This document shows positions 7,990 through 14,781 of a DNA stretch of 17,405 bases, in pieces. The notes under the pieces were generated by a model. That model made no database searches, was not told the origin of the DNA, and saw nothing but the letters and a program-made list of their open reading frames with translations. The DNA is from CAMBDR01 sp046597185 (GTDB lineage: Bacteria > Pseudomonadota > Gammaproteobacteria > Burkholderiales > Burkholderiaceae_D): contig JBKJLF010000370.1 of the NCBI GenBank assembly GCA_046597185.1, positions 1 through 17,405 on the forward strand, read 5' to 3'. Position numbers and translations under genes: made by a program. Position 1 is the first letter of the stretch, and each line of letters begins with the position of its first letter.

Positions 7990-8064
7990 ATGACAAAAAA
8001 TTGGTTGGCTGGCGCGCCATTGATGGAAGTAGTTGACGTGTTGCGAATATTGTTGGAAGAATGA
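7990..8064 (+). pseudogene. 24-codon ORF, possible remnant of an AbiEii-type toxin gene
   Basis: An ATG lies 2 nt after the antitoxin stop, exactly where the toxin gene of an AbiE operon normally starts. The frame encodes MTKN and then a short helix (LMEVVDVLRILLEE) before a stop. The start resembles those of AbiEii proteins, but the nucleotidyltransferase body is missing, consistent with an internal deletion joining start and end. The match is too short to be certain; it could be chance. Confidence 0.35.
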
Positions 8065-8299
8065 AATGGGGATACCAAATTTGAAGTGTAACGCCTATTG
8101 CAATCGCGAATCGAACCCCAAAAACCTCAGCTTACTTAAGCAAAGCGATCCGTTCAACTTCCTAGCAGCCTGTCGGAGATAAGGCAAAAAAAGACTCAAA
8201 AATTAACCACTTGAGCGATAAAAAATGTATAATATTGCTTATAAATATAATAGATCACTTTTGCCATGACCAATTTCATCCCATCTACCCGCAACGCCT
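8065..8299. other. AT-rich spacer without a recognisable gene
   Basis: No credible ORF is present on either strand. A stretch near 8162-8185 (agcagcctgtcggag followed by A-runs) looks like the sort of end seen in IS elements, but I found no matching inverted end. The minus strand past the RAYT remnant is AT-rich and degenerate. Confidence 0.4.
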
Positions 8300-8578
8300 G
8301 TTTTTTATTCCCCCCAACAAATGTTGTGTGTAATGCCCGTTGAGCTAGCGCATGCCCGCCGACAAATTGGCGGCGGGCGTTTCGATCAGGATGTGATAAT
8401 GATTGCCCATTTGGCACCATACGTGGACAATCCAATTGAATCGTTCACAGACCAAGGCGAGTACGGTCAACCACGCGCGGCGGTCATCGTCGTCCCAAAA
8501 GATATCCTCCCGCCGATCCCCGCGTGAGGTGACGTGATATACCGCGCCAGCAAATTCAAGTCGTAGAGGTCGGGCCAC
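8300..8578 (-). pseudogene. REP-associated tyrosine transposase (RAYT, Y1_Tnp) pseudogene
   Basis: The frame opens with a GTG at 8578 and encodes the classic RAYT start MARPLRLEFAGAVYHVTSRG, then DRREDIFWDDDDR and the metal-binding HUH-type motif GNHYHILIET with NLSAGMR. RAYTs are single-strand transposases that mobilise REP palindromes. After GMR the next codon is TAG where the family has CAG (Gln); the frame then goes on as LNGHYTQ, the expected RQLNGVYTQ-type continuation, and next resembles HLxQGRYK with about 10 residues lost in between, followed by more stops. The catalytic Tyr region is gone. It is therefore a nonsense-mutated and deleted copy of about one third of the normal length. 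No REP palindromes are evident around it. Confidence 0.8.
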
Positions 8579-8892
8579 GGGGGCTGTTTAGCACATAGTT
8601 TGGGAAATGTTGGAATGTTAGAACTGCCCCTTACTCCCGCTCATTTGAGCCGTGGCTTTGGGGGGCATTACCGCGCTGTTTGCTTTGGGCTTGGTATTGA
8701 AGGCGATTTTGTAGTTTGGCTCAGCTTGGCCGTGCGCCAATCATTCGGGCTTGGTAAGGCAACCCGACAGCTTAATCAAATCAACGCAACCAGTTTGGCT
8801 TGCGCGATATTGATTTGCCAGATTTTGCAGGCATTGAAATTTTCTGCTCGTTTCTGTCAGCATGGCAGCGCTTACCTGTGGTTGTGTGCGAA
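8579..8892. other. No recognisable gene
   Basis: The longest frame (8600-8914, plus strand) has no family features and no Shine-Dalgarno sequence. The minus strand continues from the L,D-transpeptidase-like remnant but is broken by stops in all frames. It probably holds decayed 3' sequence of that gene or of an inserted element; nothing else is supported. Confidence 0.4.
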
Positions 8893-9242
8893 TCAATTAA
8901 TTGCATTCCATTGACTCAGTTGCATCACTGTTACACAGCCGTGCGACAGGTGGCCCAAGTGAATGTAACGGCTGTTATCGCCATATTCGATGGGGAACCA
9001 GACTTGATCGGCAATCAAACCAGGTTCTTCTTCCCGGCGATCCGGCCTTTCATCGCCCCGTCGGCTACCGTAAAAAATGTCCGGCCATGATTTGATTCGA
9101 GAATTTGCAACTTGGTGTACTCAAGGAGCGGAAGCAAAGCATTGGATTTCCGCTCAAGCACATTCAACCACCCGGAGGCAGGGATTTTATTGACGTAGGC
9201 GGTCTTGGTGGGCAAGCTGGCATTGGCTAGGCGTTGGTTCAT
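8893..9242 (-). pseudogene. Frameshifted gene with L,D-transpeptidase-like HxG..SHGC motif
   Basis: Two overlapping frames appear to be pieces of one gene. The first starts at an ATG at 9242 (MNQRLANASLPTKTAYVNK..., 75 codons). A second frame, open from 9120 to the stop at 8893 and without its own start, encodes WPDIFYGSRRGDERPDRREEEP, then VWFPIEYGDNSRYIHLGHLSHGCVTVMQLSQWNAI. The segment IHLGHLSHGCV has the His ... Ser-x-Gly-Cys arrangement of YkuD / DUF2778-type L,D-transpeptidase-fold enzymes, where Cys is the nucleophile. A single shift near 9080-9120 would join the frames. The 9242 ATG overlaps the stop of the upstream ORF (ATGA), suggesting an operon, perhaps effector plus partner. A frameshift or sequencing error and a lost C-terminus are both possible. 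Confidence 0.5.
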
Positions 9243-9550
9243 ATTGGATTCGCTTTCAACATCAGAGCATCGGCAAGCTTCTGAAGTAATTTAAAATTCC
9301 CAGGTGAAAACGGATTGTCGTAAGTCTCAATTCGCTCAATAGAACTTGGGTCGGAAAATAATTCATTAATAATGGCAAGTTGCCTAAGGATTTGTGGCCT
9401 TAGTTTTTCTGTCTCCTTGGCGTTCATTTCATTTTCAATAATTTTATTTTTAATTAGTGCCTGCCAGAAAACCCTCTTTTTTAAAAAACGACTTCCTATA
9501 ATTTGGGCAGCCATTCCCGATTCATTAATTTTAGCACGACAAAATGGCAC
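9239..9550 (-). CDS. Small protein of unknown function, coupled to the L,D-transpeptidase-like gene
   Basis: The frame encodes up to 103 residues from a GTG at 9550; an internal ATG giving MNAKETEKLRPQILRQLAII (62 residues) is an alternative start, and no clear Shine-Dalgarno sequence decides between them. The product is soluble and helical, ending IERIETYDNPFSPGNFKLLQKLADALMLKANPI. No family is recognised. The stop overlaps the next start as ATGA, which usually means translational coupling, so it may be the partner (for example immunity or chaperone) of the downstream L,D-transpeptidase-like protein. That role is only inferred from position. Confidence 0.4.
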   Translation of the reverse strand: MPFCRAKINESGMAAQIIGSRFLKKRVFWQALIKNKIIENEMNAKETEKLRPQILRQLAIINELFSDPSSIERIETYDNPFSPGNFKLLQKLADALMLKANPI

Positions 9551-9683
9551 TTCAAATCTAACGATGTGTTATCCAAGTAAAAACACAAAATTTTAAACGA
9601 GCAGATCCACCGACTTGCAATATCGATCATTAAAACTGTGGGAATTTTTACTATAACTATGCCGCCAATTTATCCGACGGCAC

Positions 9684-9812
9684 CTATTTTGTGCGCTTTG
9701 CTTCACGCGCCAATTGCTGCTGTTCCTGCTGCCATAAAATGTGGCCGATCCGGTGGATGTTGCGCGCCACAATCGCCAACGCCACATAACATTTAAAGCC
9801 TTCGATGCCATG
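9684..9812 (-). mobile_element. C-terminal tail of an insertion-sequence transposase (remnant)
   Basis: The last 42 codons before the stop at 9684 read HGIEGFKCYVALAIVARNIHRIGHILWQQE and then a basic tail, closely resembling the end of DDE-type IS transposases (pattern FKRYVALAVIARNLxRIG). The rest of the transposase is missing: upstream the similarity stops abruptly at about 9813, where TspO sequence begins in another frame. No inverted end could be identified in the 90 nt after the stop. The exact IS family is not certain. Confidence 0.6.
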
Positions 9813-9814
9813 AG

Positions 9815-10151
9815 CCGGGCCAGATATGGGAAAAGCAACACCGCAGCAAGCCTGCTGCCCCGCCAGAACAGAACAATGGTTGCGGCGATAAGCGCCCAAA
9901 GTAGAAGTACTTCGGCGAAGGCCAGACCACCCTGATGCCAGACAAAGAACAACCAAGTCCATAGGGCGTTAGCGGCCAACTGGAAGATAAAGACAAGCAG
10001 CGCACTCTTGGCACCCGCAAAGCCTTGCGCTCGCCAAACCAGCCATGCGGATATGCCCATGAGCACGTAAAGCACCGACCAGACCGGGCCAAACAGCCAG
10101 CCCGGCGGTGCCCATGAAGGACGAATCAGCGCCCGATAGAATGTCCAAGCG
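9815..10151 (-). pseudogene. TspO/MBR family membrane protein, truncated at both ends
   Basis: The segment encodes the core of a TspO/peripheral-benzodiazepine-receptor-like protein: WTFYRALIRPSWAPPGWLFG, PVWSVLYVLMGISAWLVWR, then three more hydrophobic helices (SALLVFIFQLAANALWTWLFF, FAEVLLLWALIAATIVLF, LAAVLLFPYLA). Family members bind porphyrins and related ligands in five membrane helices and are about 150-160 residues long. Here the first part of helix 1 is missing, replaced by YcaO sequence at about 10152. The last W..FA..LN..I..LN part is replaced by a transposase tail at about 9813. The apparent ORF (9593-10192) starts with a TTG inside YcaO-derived DNA and has no Shine-Dalgarno sequence, so it is unlikely to be a working gene. 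Confidence 0.75.
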
Positions 10152-10437
10152 CCACGACACCACACCGCGGGAATCAATAAAGTGTTCGACAAAGTTATTG
10201 GGTTCGGTTACGGCATGGCTTTCAAAGGTGGGCGGGGGCAAGTCGTTGAGTCCTTCAAAGCTGCGGCCTTGCAGTAATTCGGTCAGGCTGCGCTCCAGCG
10301 CAACCTCCAGGCTGGGGTGCGCGCCAAAGGAAGCGAACACGCCGCCGGTGCGCGGGTTCATCAAGGTGACGCACATGACTGGATATTGCCCGCCTAACAG
10401 CATAGCCGAAAAATAGGGCATCGGTGTCAATCATCAT
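10152..10437 (-). pseudogene. ycaO: Fragment of YcaO (ribosomal protein S12 methylthiolation accessory factor)
   Basis: The frame encodes GGQYPVMCVTLMNPRTGG, VFASFGAHPSLEVALERSLTELLQGRS and NFVEHFIDSRGVVSW, which match the middle of E. coli-type YcaO (GGQFPVICVVLFNP..., SFGAHP, ALERTVTELLQGR, HFIDSSGLISW). YcaO proteins use ATP to activate amide backbones; E. coli YcaO assists RimO. Only about 95 of some 590 residues remain. The preceding bases (10405-10437) give TDALFFGYA in another frame, so there is a frameshift as well. The similarity ends at the SW codons near 10152, directly joined to TspO sequence. The fragment begins 4-5 nt after the vapC stop, as though vapBC had replaced its 5' part. 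Confidence 0.8.
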
Positions 10438-10441
10438 TAAT

Positions 10442-10873
10442 TTATTGCACCAGATAAATCCCCACCCCCGCCTTGCTGGCAGCTTTACGCAAATCCTTGT
10501 CCAGCGTGGCTATCGGCAACTGGCATCGTCTGGCCAGTTCGAGATATTGGGCATCATAACCAGAGAGCCGAAATTCCCGCGATACGGCAGCAACTGCCAA
10601 TTGAATGGCAGCAGGTGAGGCAGCGTCAAGCCGGATTGGCAATTGGCCAAGTTGGTAGATAAAGCCGGTTACTGCGGACTCGCCAAAGCCATTGCGCTCT
10701 TCGGCGCAGCGCAATACGTGTATGGTTTCGGTGTACCAAAGCGCAGGTACGGTAGCATAGACCGTATCCAATGAATCGAGAACCAGATCGGCATAAACAC
10801 GATCAGCTTCCGACCCATCTTGCAATGCCCAGCGGATGGTAACCGAGGTATCCAGAACGAAACTGGTTTCCAT
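10442..10873 (-). CDS. vapC: VapC-family PIN-domain toxin
   Basis: The 143-residue protein is a full-length PIN-domain ribonuclease. Its acidic Mg2+-binding residues are visible: D8 in FVLDTSV, E49 in WYTETIHV, D107 in SGYDAQYLELA and D125 in IATLDKDL. VapC toxins cleave tRNAs or rRNA when released from VapB. The gene lies directly behind the antitoxin gene with a TAATG overlap, so translation is coupled. All active-site residues are present and the frame is intact, unlike most of its neighbours. The stop is followed after 4 nt by a YcaO remnant, which suggests recent arrival of the pair. Confidence 0.92.
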   Translation of the reverse strand: METSFVLDTSVTIRWALQDGSEADRVYADLVLDSLDTVYATVPALWYTETIHVLRCAEERNGFGESAVTGFIYQLGQLPIRLDAASPAAIQLAVAAVSREFRLSGYDAQYLELARRCQLPIATLDKDLRKAASKAGVGIYLVQ

Positions 10874-11109
10874 TATTTACGGCCCTGCTGGCGCATTTCC
10901 GCAAAGCTTGCCTGATCAATCATGCCAACCCGTGTGGCTTTTATCGCTTTGATGGCCGCACGTGTTTGTTGTTCTGCACCGCTGGCGCTGGGCACAAGAT
11001 CAGCGACGGGCAAGCCACGATTGGTAATTGTAATTCTTTCGCCTTGTTGCACCTGTTTGATTAAGTCCGGCAATTTGGTTTTCGCCTCATAAATGCCATA
11101 TTCGCGCAT
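10873..11109 (-). CDS. vapB: VapB-type antitoxin of the Phd/YefM family
   Basis: The 78-residue protein has the Phd/YefM DNA-binding start (YGIYEAKTKLPDLIKQVQQGERITITNRGLPVADLVP, residues 4-39) and a flexible C-terminal tail (KATRVGMIDQASFAEMRQQ) that would wrap the VapC active site. Its last codon overlaps the vapC start. A strong Shine-Dalgarno sequence (GGAGGT, 11114-11119) stands 4 nt before the ATG. The N-terminal fold normally binds an operator upstream of the operon; an inverted repeat in that position is described separately. Confidence 0.9.
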   Translation of the reverse strand: MREYGIYEAKTKLPDLIKQVQQGERITITNRGLPVADLVPSASGAEQQTRAAIKAIKATRVGMIDQASFAEMRQQGRK

Positions 11110-11113
11110 GATT

Positions 11114-11162
11114 ACCTCCAGCCATAGGTTTGATTAATATGGTCTAGTCTACCTGTCAGACC
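11114..11162 (-). promoter_or_regulatory. vapBC promoter region with inverted repeat (likely operator)
   Basis: Upstream of the vapB Shine-Dalgarno sequence, the arms GGTCT (11141-11145) and AGACC (11158-11162) form an inverted repeat separated by 12 nt. On the minus strand the order is a CTGACA-like -35 element, the repeat, then an AT-rich CATATTAAT that could be the -10. A repeat overlapping the promoter fits autorepression by the VapBC complex. The promoter elements are weak matches. Confidence 0.4.
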
Positions 11163-11221
11163 TAAACTATGCAAGCCGGAAATGATTCTATGCAGCGCAT
11201 AAGCGCTAAAGTACATTCAAT

Positions 11222-11256
11222 TCGTCTTCGCTGGTGAAGTTGGTGGCGAACACCAC
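11222..11256. repeat. 35-bp stray copy of an internal recR segment
   Basis: Positions 11222-11256 match 11687-11721 inside recR in the same orientation at 33 of 35 bases (tcg, one mismatch, then cttcgctggtgaagttgg and on, with one further mismatch). The recR segment encodes the VLATNFTSEGE region of the Toprim domain. The flanks are unrelated, so this is a fragment left by duplication, recombination or an earlier second recR locus. Confidence 0.8.
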
Positions 11257-11265
11257 AATTGCAGC

Positions 11266-11502
11266 TTAATTAACCCCCATACCATTACATATCAAAGGTT
11301 GCGCTTTGCAATACGGCTCCAAGCTCAGAAAAACGGCTTTAGCAGCCACCTCGGGCGAAAAAATATGCCCGCCAAGCTTAAACTTCACCCACACACCTTT
11401 TTGCTTAATCAAACTTTTCAAAAATAGTTGTTGCCCATTAAAACGACTTGCTTGTAAATTGACGGGAATGATGAACTCACTCATATTCGCGTATGATTTC
11501 AT
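11266..11502 (-). CDS. Small hypothetical protein
   Basis: The 78-residue frame (MKSYANMSEFIIPVNLQASRFNG...) encodes a mixed soluble protein with KGVWVKFKLGGHIFSPEVAAKAVFLSLEPYCKAQPLI. I do not recognise the family. An internal ATG (MSEF) is an alternative start; neither start has a good Shine-Dalgarno sequence. It lies between vapBC and recR on the same strand and next to the stray recR segment. It may be a real small gene or part of the surrounding debris. Confidence 0.35.
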   Translation of the reverse strand: MKSYANMSEFIIPVNLQASRFNGQQLFLKSLIKQKGVWVKFKLGGHIFSPEVAAKAVFLSLEPYCKAQPLICNGMGVN

Positions 11503-11538
11503 CCAGCCACGGCCAAGTACCAGGCTAAAGTAAAAGAT

Positions 11539-12135
11539 TCAAGTACTCCGCCGATCCAACATCGCACGCGCAATCGTGCCCGCATCCACATATTCCAGCT
11601 CGCCCCCAATCGGCACGCCACGCGCCAGCCGGCTCACGTGCAAACCACGCGCTTTTAAAATCTCACTAATATAATGCGCCGTGGCCTCGCCTTCGCTGGT
11701 GAAGTTGGTGGCCAACACCACTTCGGTCACCACGCCATCGCTGGCGCGATGCAGCAATTGTTCCAAATGCAAATCTTTCGGCAAAATACCATCCAAGGGC
11801 GAGAGATGCCCCATCAGCACGAAATACAAGCCTTTAAAGGTGAGGGTTTGCTCGATCATCACTTGATCCGCCGGGGTTTCCACCACGCACAGCAAATGCG
11901 GGTCGCGCCCATCGTCGGCGCAGGTGGCGCAGATTTCGGTTTCGGTGAAGGTGTTGCAATGGGCGCAATGCAACACGGTCTCGGTTGCGTTTTGCAAGGC
12001 CTCGGCCAATTGCAAAGCACCGCTGCGGTCGCGGTGCAGTAAATGAAATGCCATGCGCTGCGCCGTTTTGGGGCCAACGCCGGGCAGATGACGCAAAGCG
12101 TCAATCAGTTTTTCCAGACTGGTAGACGCTTTCAC
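11539..12135 (-). CDS. recR: Recombination mediator protein RecR
   Basis: RecR acts with RecO (and RecF) to load RecA at single-strand gaps. The protein shows the full domain order: helix-hairpin-helix (LRHLPGVGPKTAQRM), a Cys4 zinc finger (CAHC ... CATC), a Toprim domain from about DPHLLCVVETPADQVMIEQT through LATNFTSEGEATAHYI, and the C-terminal GGELEYVDAGTIARAM. The length (about 198 residues) is normal. I chose the GTG at 12135 because GAAGG lies 7 nt upstream; a TTG two codons earlier (12141) would be only 1 nt from it. The gene follows ybaB by 16 nt, the conserved dnaX-ybaB-recR order. Confidence 0.97.
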   Translation of the reverse strand: MKASTSLEKLIDALRHLPGVGPKTAQRMAFHLLHRDRSGALQLAEALQNATETVLHCAHCNTFTETEICATCADDGRDPHLLCVVETPADQVMIEQTLTFKGLYFVLMGHLSPLDGILPKDLHLEQLLHRASDGVVTEVVLATNFTSEGEATAHYISEILKARGLHVSRLARGVPIGGELEYVDAGTIARAMLDRRST

Positions 12136-12151
12136 GCTCAAGCCTTCATCA

Positions 12152-12478
12152 TTAAAACGGCATCTTGAAGCCGGGTGGCATCGGCATGCCCGCCGTTAAC
12201 GAACCCATTTTTTCAGCCGAGGTTTCTTCTGCCTTGCGCACCGCATCGTTAAATGCCGCAGTGACCAAATCTTCCAACATGTCTTTATCATCGGCCAACA
12301 GCGACGGGTCGATGGTGACGCGCTTGACCACGTTTTTGCACGTCATCAACACCTTCACCAAACCCGCACCGGATTGGCCTTCCACTTCCACCAGGGCCAG
12401 TTGATCCTGCGCCTTTTTCATATTGTCTTGCATTGCCTGAGCCTGTTTCATTAAACCGGCCAATTGGTTTTTCATCAT
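12152..12478 (-). CDS. ybaB: YbaB/EbfC family nucleoid-associated protein
   Basis: This is a small dimeric DNA-binding protein that coats the nucleoid. The features are the N-terminal helix LAGLMKQAQAMQDNMKKAQDQLA, then VEGQSGAGLVKVLMTCKNVVKRVTIDPSLL, a helix with DMLEDLVTAAFNDAVRKAEE, and the usual Gly/Met/Pro-rich tail (MPMPPGFKMPF). At 108 residues the length is typical. The start at 12478 is supported by AAGGAG 6 nt upstream; the next codon is also ATG. It lies 41 nt after dnaX and is almost certainly in one transcript with dnaX and recR. Confidence 0.96.
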   Translation of the reverse strand: MMKNQLAGLMKQAQAMQDNMKKAQDQLALVEVEGQSGAGLVKVLMTCKNVVKRVTIDPSLLADDKDMLEDLVTAAFNDAVRKAEETSAEKMGSLTAGMPMPPGFKMPF

Positions 12479-12519
12479 GGCATACTCCTTAATCAATCAT
12501 TAAAATCAGTCAAATCATG

Positions 12520-14727
12520 TCAGGCGGCGGCTGTTGCCGCTGCCGCCGCTGTTACTGCGCTTGCCGCCGCTGATATTACAATCGGGCGGATCGAATCCGG
12601 TACCAGGGTTGCGCCAAATTCGCGCATCAAACTTCTTACAAATGGATCAGAGCGAATCGCTTTCTCTGCTTCTTTTTGCCGCTCCAGACGCACCGCCTCG
12701 GCACGTTGGTGCGCACTGTGCCAGGCCGGGCCCATTTCGGTTTTAATTCGTATCACGCGCTGAAAATGCTCGCACAGCACCGCCTCCAGTTTTTCGGTAT
12801 TGGCGGGAGAACACAAGGTTTCCAGCCGGCAGCGCAACACCCATTCAAAGGCATTACCATCTTGCACCACTCTTTGCAATTCGGTTTGCCAAGCAAATTG
12901 CTGCAACACGCCGCGCACGGGTAAGCCTGCAGCCAAGGTGGGCCAATCGCCATCCCAATCGCCCATCGGGTGCAATTCAAACGGCGGTGCCACGGCTTCC
13001 GGTTCGGGCGTGGTCACGTATTCCGGCACCGGGGCGACCGGTGCATTGGCGCGCGCTGCAGCCTTGGCGGTAATTTGCGAGGCAATGCGCAAGGCGGCGT
13101 CGGCGGCGTCTTGCTGAGCTTTGCTTATGGGGCCGCGTCTGCCGGGTTCGGCGGCGTCAAATTCAGTTTTTTTTTGAGCCGTACTGTAATCAGTATCAAA
13201 ATCAGGTGGCAATGCGGGCGGTGGCTCGGAAGTAAATTCCGGCATCTCGTTGTCGGGTGAGCGCACTCGCTGGGGCGGCTGGACGGGTTGCTGGGCAGGT
13301 TGCTGAGGTGGCTGTTGCGGTGGCTGCTGAGCTGGCGCAGCTTGTTGAACGGGCTGCGCTACAACTTGCGGGCGCGGTGTCGGTGCCGTGGTGCCGCGTG
13401 CCGCGTGCAAAGCGGCCATGACCGGACTAACGCGACCCGCATTCGAATTTCCCGCAGCGGCAGCCGCCGCATTATTGGCAACATGATTGGCCACAGGTGC
13501 GACCGGGCTGGTTGCAGCGCGGGTCGATGCTGGCGCGGGCGCTGCTGCAGGTGCGCTGGCCGGGCGTGGGCGCGCTGGCGTGGGCACAATCGGCGCAGCC
13601 GCTGGCGGCAAACTTTGGCTGCCCAAAGCACTGGGCCGAAACGCCAGCATGCGCAGCAAGGTCATACTAAAACCGGCGTATTCATCCGGTGCCAAACCCA
13701 TTTCCTGCTTGCCATGCAAGGCAATCTGGTAATACAACTGCACTTCTTCGGCATCAAACACCTGGGCCAGGCGCAAAATCTCTTCGCGCTCAGGCCAGTC
13801 CGGCGGCAAGCCGGTGGGCACAATTTGCGCCAGCGCAACGCGGTGCAACAGGCTGGCCAAATCCTGCAAGGCGGTTTGAAACGACAGGCTGCGCGTACTC
13901 ATGGCGTCGGCCAGAGCCAATAAACCCGGCCCGTCTTCTGCGGCCAAGGCATCCAAAATTTGCACCAAAAAACTTTGATCCAGCGCACCCAACATGCCCT
14001 GCACCGCTTCCAAAGTGACGGTGCCCGCCGCATAGGCAATGGCTTGATCAGTCAAGGACAAGGCGTCCCGCATCGAGCCTTGCGCACCTTGCGCCAACAA
14101 GCGCAGCGCAGGCAATTCAAAGGCAATCGACTCTTGCCCCAGAATATTTTCCAGATGGCTGATGATGTGGGCCGGCGGCATTTGCTTGAGGTTGAACTGC
14201 AAGCAGCGCGAGAGCACGGTAACCGGGATTTTTTGTGGATCGGTAGTAGCGAGGATGAATTTGACATGGGCCGGCGGCTCTTCCAGCGTCTTCAACATCG
14301 AGTTGAAGGCGGTATTGGTGAGCATGTGGACTTCGTCGATCATATACACTTTGAAACGCGCATTCGAGGGCGAATACACCGCCTGCTCCAATAGTTGCGC
14401 CATTTCATCCACACCCCGGTTGGAGGCGGCATCCATTTCAATGTAATCGACAAAACGCCCGGCATCAATCGCCACACAGGCTTCGCACACACCACAAGGC
14501 TCAGCGGTAATGCCGCCCTGCCCGTCTGCCCCCAAACAATTGAATGATTTGGCCAAGATGCGCGACAACGTGGTTTTGCCCACCCCGCGCGTACCCGTGA
14601 ACAGGTAGGCATGATGCAAGCGCCCGCTCTCAAGCGCATGCGTCAGGGCGCGCACGACGTGCTCTTGCCCGACCAGGGTGTCGAAACTTTTGGGACGATA
14701 TTTGCGGGCGAGGACTTGATAGGACAT
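12520..14727 (-). CDS. dnaX: DNA polymerase III subunits gamma/tau (DnaX)
   Basis: DnaX is the AAA+ motor of the clamp loader; the long tau form also ties together polymerase cores and the DnaB helicase. The 735-residue protein has the standard start YQVLARKYRPKSFDTLVGQ, Walker A GTRGVGKT (45-52), a zinc module (C64, C78, C81, C84), Walker B VYMIDEVHML (127-136), TLEEPP sensor region and the SRC motif (173-175). Residues about 370-500 are a Pro/Ala/Gln-rich linker. The tau-specific domains follow (WDGDWPTLAAGLPVRGVLQQ ... LCEHFQRVIRIKTEMG), ending in an Ala-rich tail. A9 at codons 518-521 allows -1 slippage to a stop at codon 522, producing gamma (about 521 residues). It lies downstream of ffs and upstream of ybaB. 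Confidence 0.97.
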   Translation of the reverse strand: MSYQVLARKYRPKSFDTLVGQEHVVRALTHALESGRLHHAYLFTGTRGVGKTTLSRILAKSFNCLGADGQGGITAEPCGVCEACVAIDAGRFVDYIEMDAASNRGVDEMAQLLEQAVYSPSNARFKVYMIDEVHMLTNTAFNSMLKTLEEPPAHVKFILATTDPQKIPVTVLSRCLQFNLKQMPPAHIISHLENILGQESIAFELPALRLLAQGAQGSMRDALSLTDQAIAYAAGTVTLEAVQGMLGALDQSFLVQILDALAAEDGPGLLALADAMSTRSLSFQTALQDLASLLHRVALAQIVPTGLPPDWPEREEILRLAQVFDAEEVQLYYQIALHGKQEMGLAPDEYAGFSMTLLRMLAFRPSALGSQSLPPAAAPIVPTPARPRPASAPAAAPAPASTRAATSPVAPVANHVANNAAAAAAGNSNAGRVSPVMAALHAARGTTAPTPRPQVVAQPVQQAAPAQQPPQQPPQQPAQQPVQPPQRVRSPDNEMPEFTSEPPPALPPDFDTDYSTAQKKTEFDAAEPGRRGPISKAQQDAADAALRIASQITAKAAARANAPVAPVPEYVTTPEPEAVAPPFELHPMGDWDGDWPTLAAGLPVRGVLQQFAWQTELQRVVQDGNAFEWVLRCRLETLCSPANTEKLEAVLCEHFQRVIRIKTEMGPAWHSAHQRAEAVRLERQKEAEKAIRSDPFVRSLMREFGATLVPDSIRPIVISAAASAVTAAAAATAAA
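13167..13175 (-). promoter_or_regulatory. A9 slippery tract in dnaX (probable gamma/tau frameshift or transcript-slippage site)
   Basis: On the coding strand the frame reads GCT CAA AAA AAA ACT GAA. The last A of CAA plus two AAA codons make an in-frame A_AAA_AAA heptamer inside a run of nine A. A -1 shift, or one extra A in the mRNA, gives AAC TGA, so translation ends right after the tract. Short GC stems are possible 12-20 nt downstream (for example 13151-13155 with 13132-13136). E. coli uses A_AAA_AAG at the same place, and Thermus dnaX uses a nine-A transcript slippage run. Confidence 0.8.
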
Positions 14728-14781
14728 TTCTGCGAGCTGACCGATGACTATGAAACTTCAACAGAACTTCTACGGGGGTCA

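Noticed and set aside
8090..8130. tRNA-like T-arm on the minus strand (ggttcgattcgc)
   Set aside because: The flanking bases do not form the T stem and no acceptor, D or anticodon arms are present.
9593..10192. A complete 199-residue TspO-family protein
   Set aside because: Its first residues come from YcaO DNA read in another frame, its last 60 from transposase DNA, and its start is a TTG without a ribosome-binding site.
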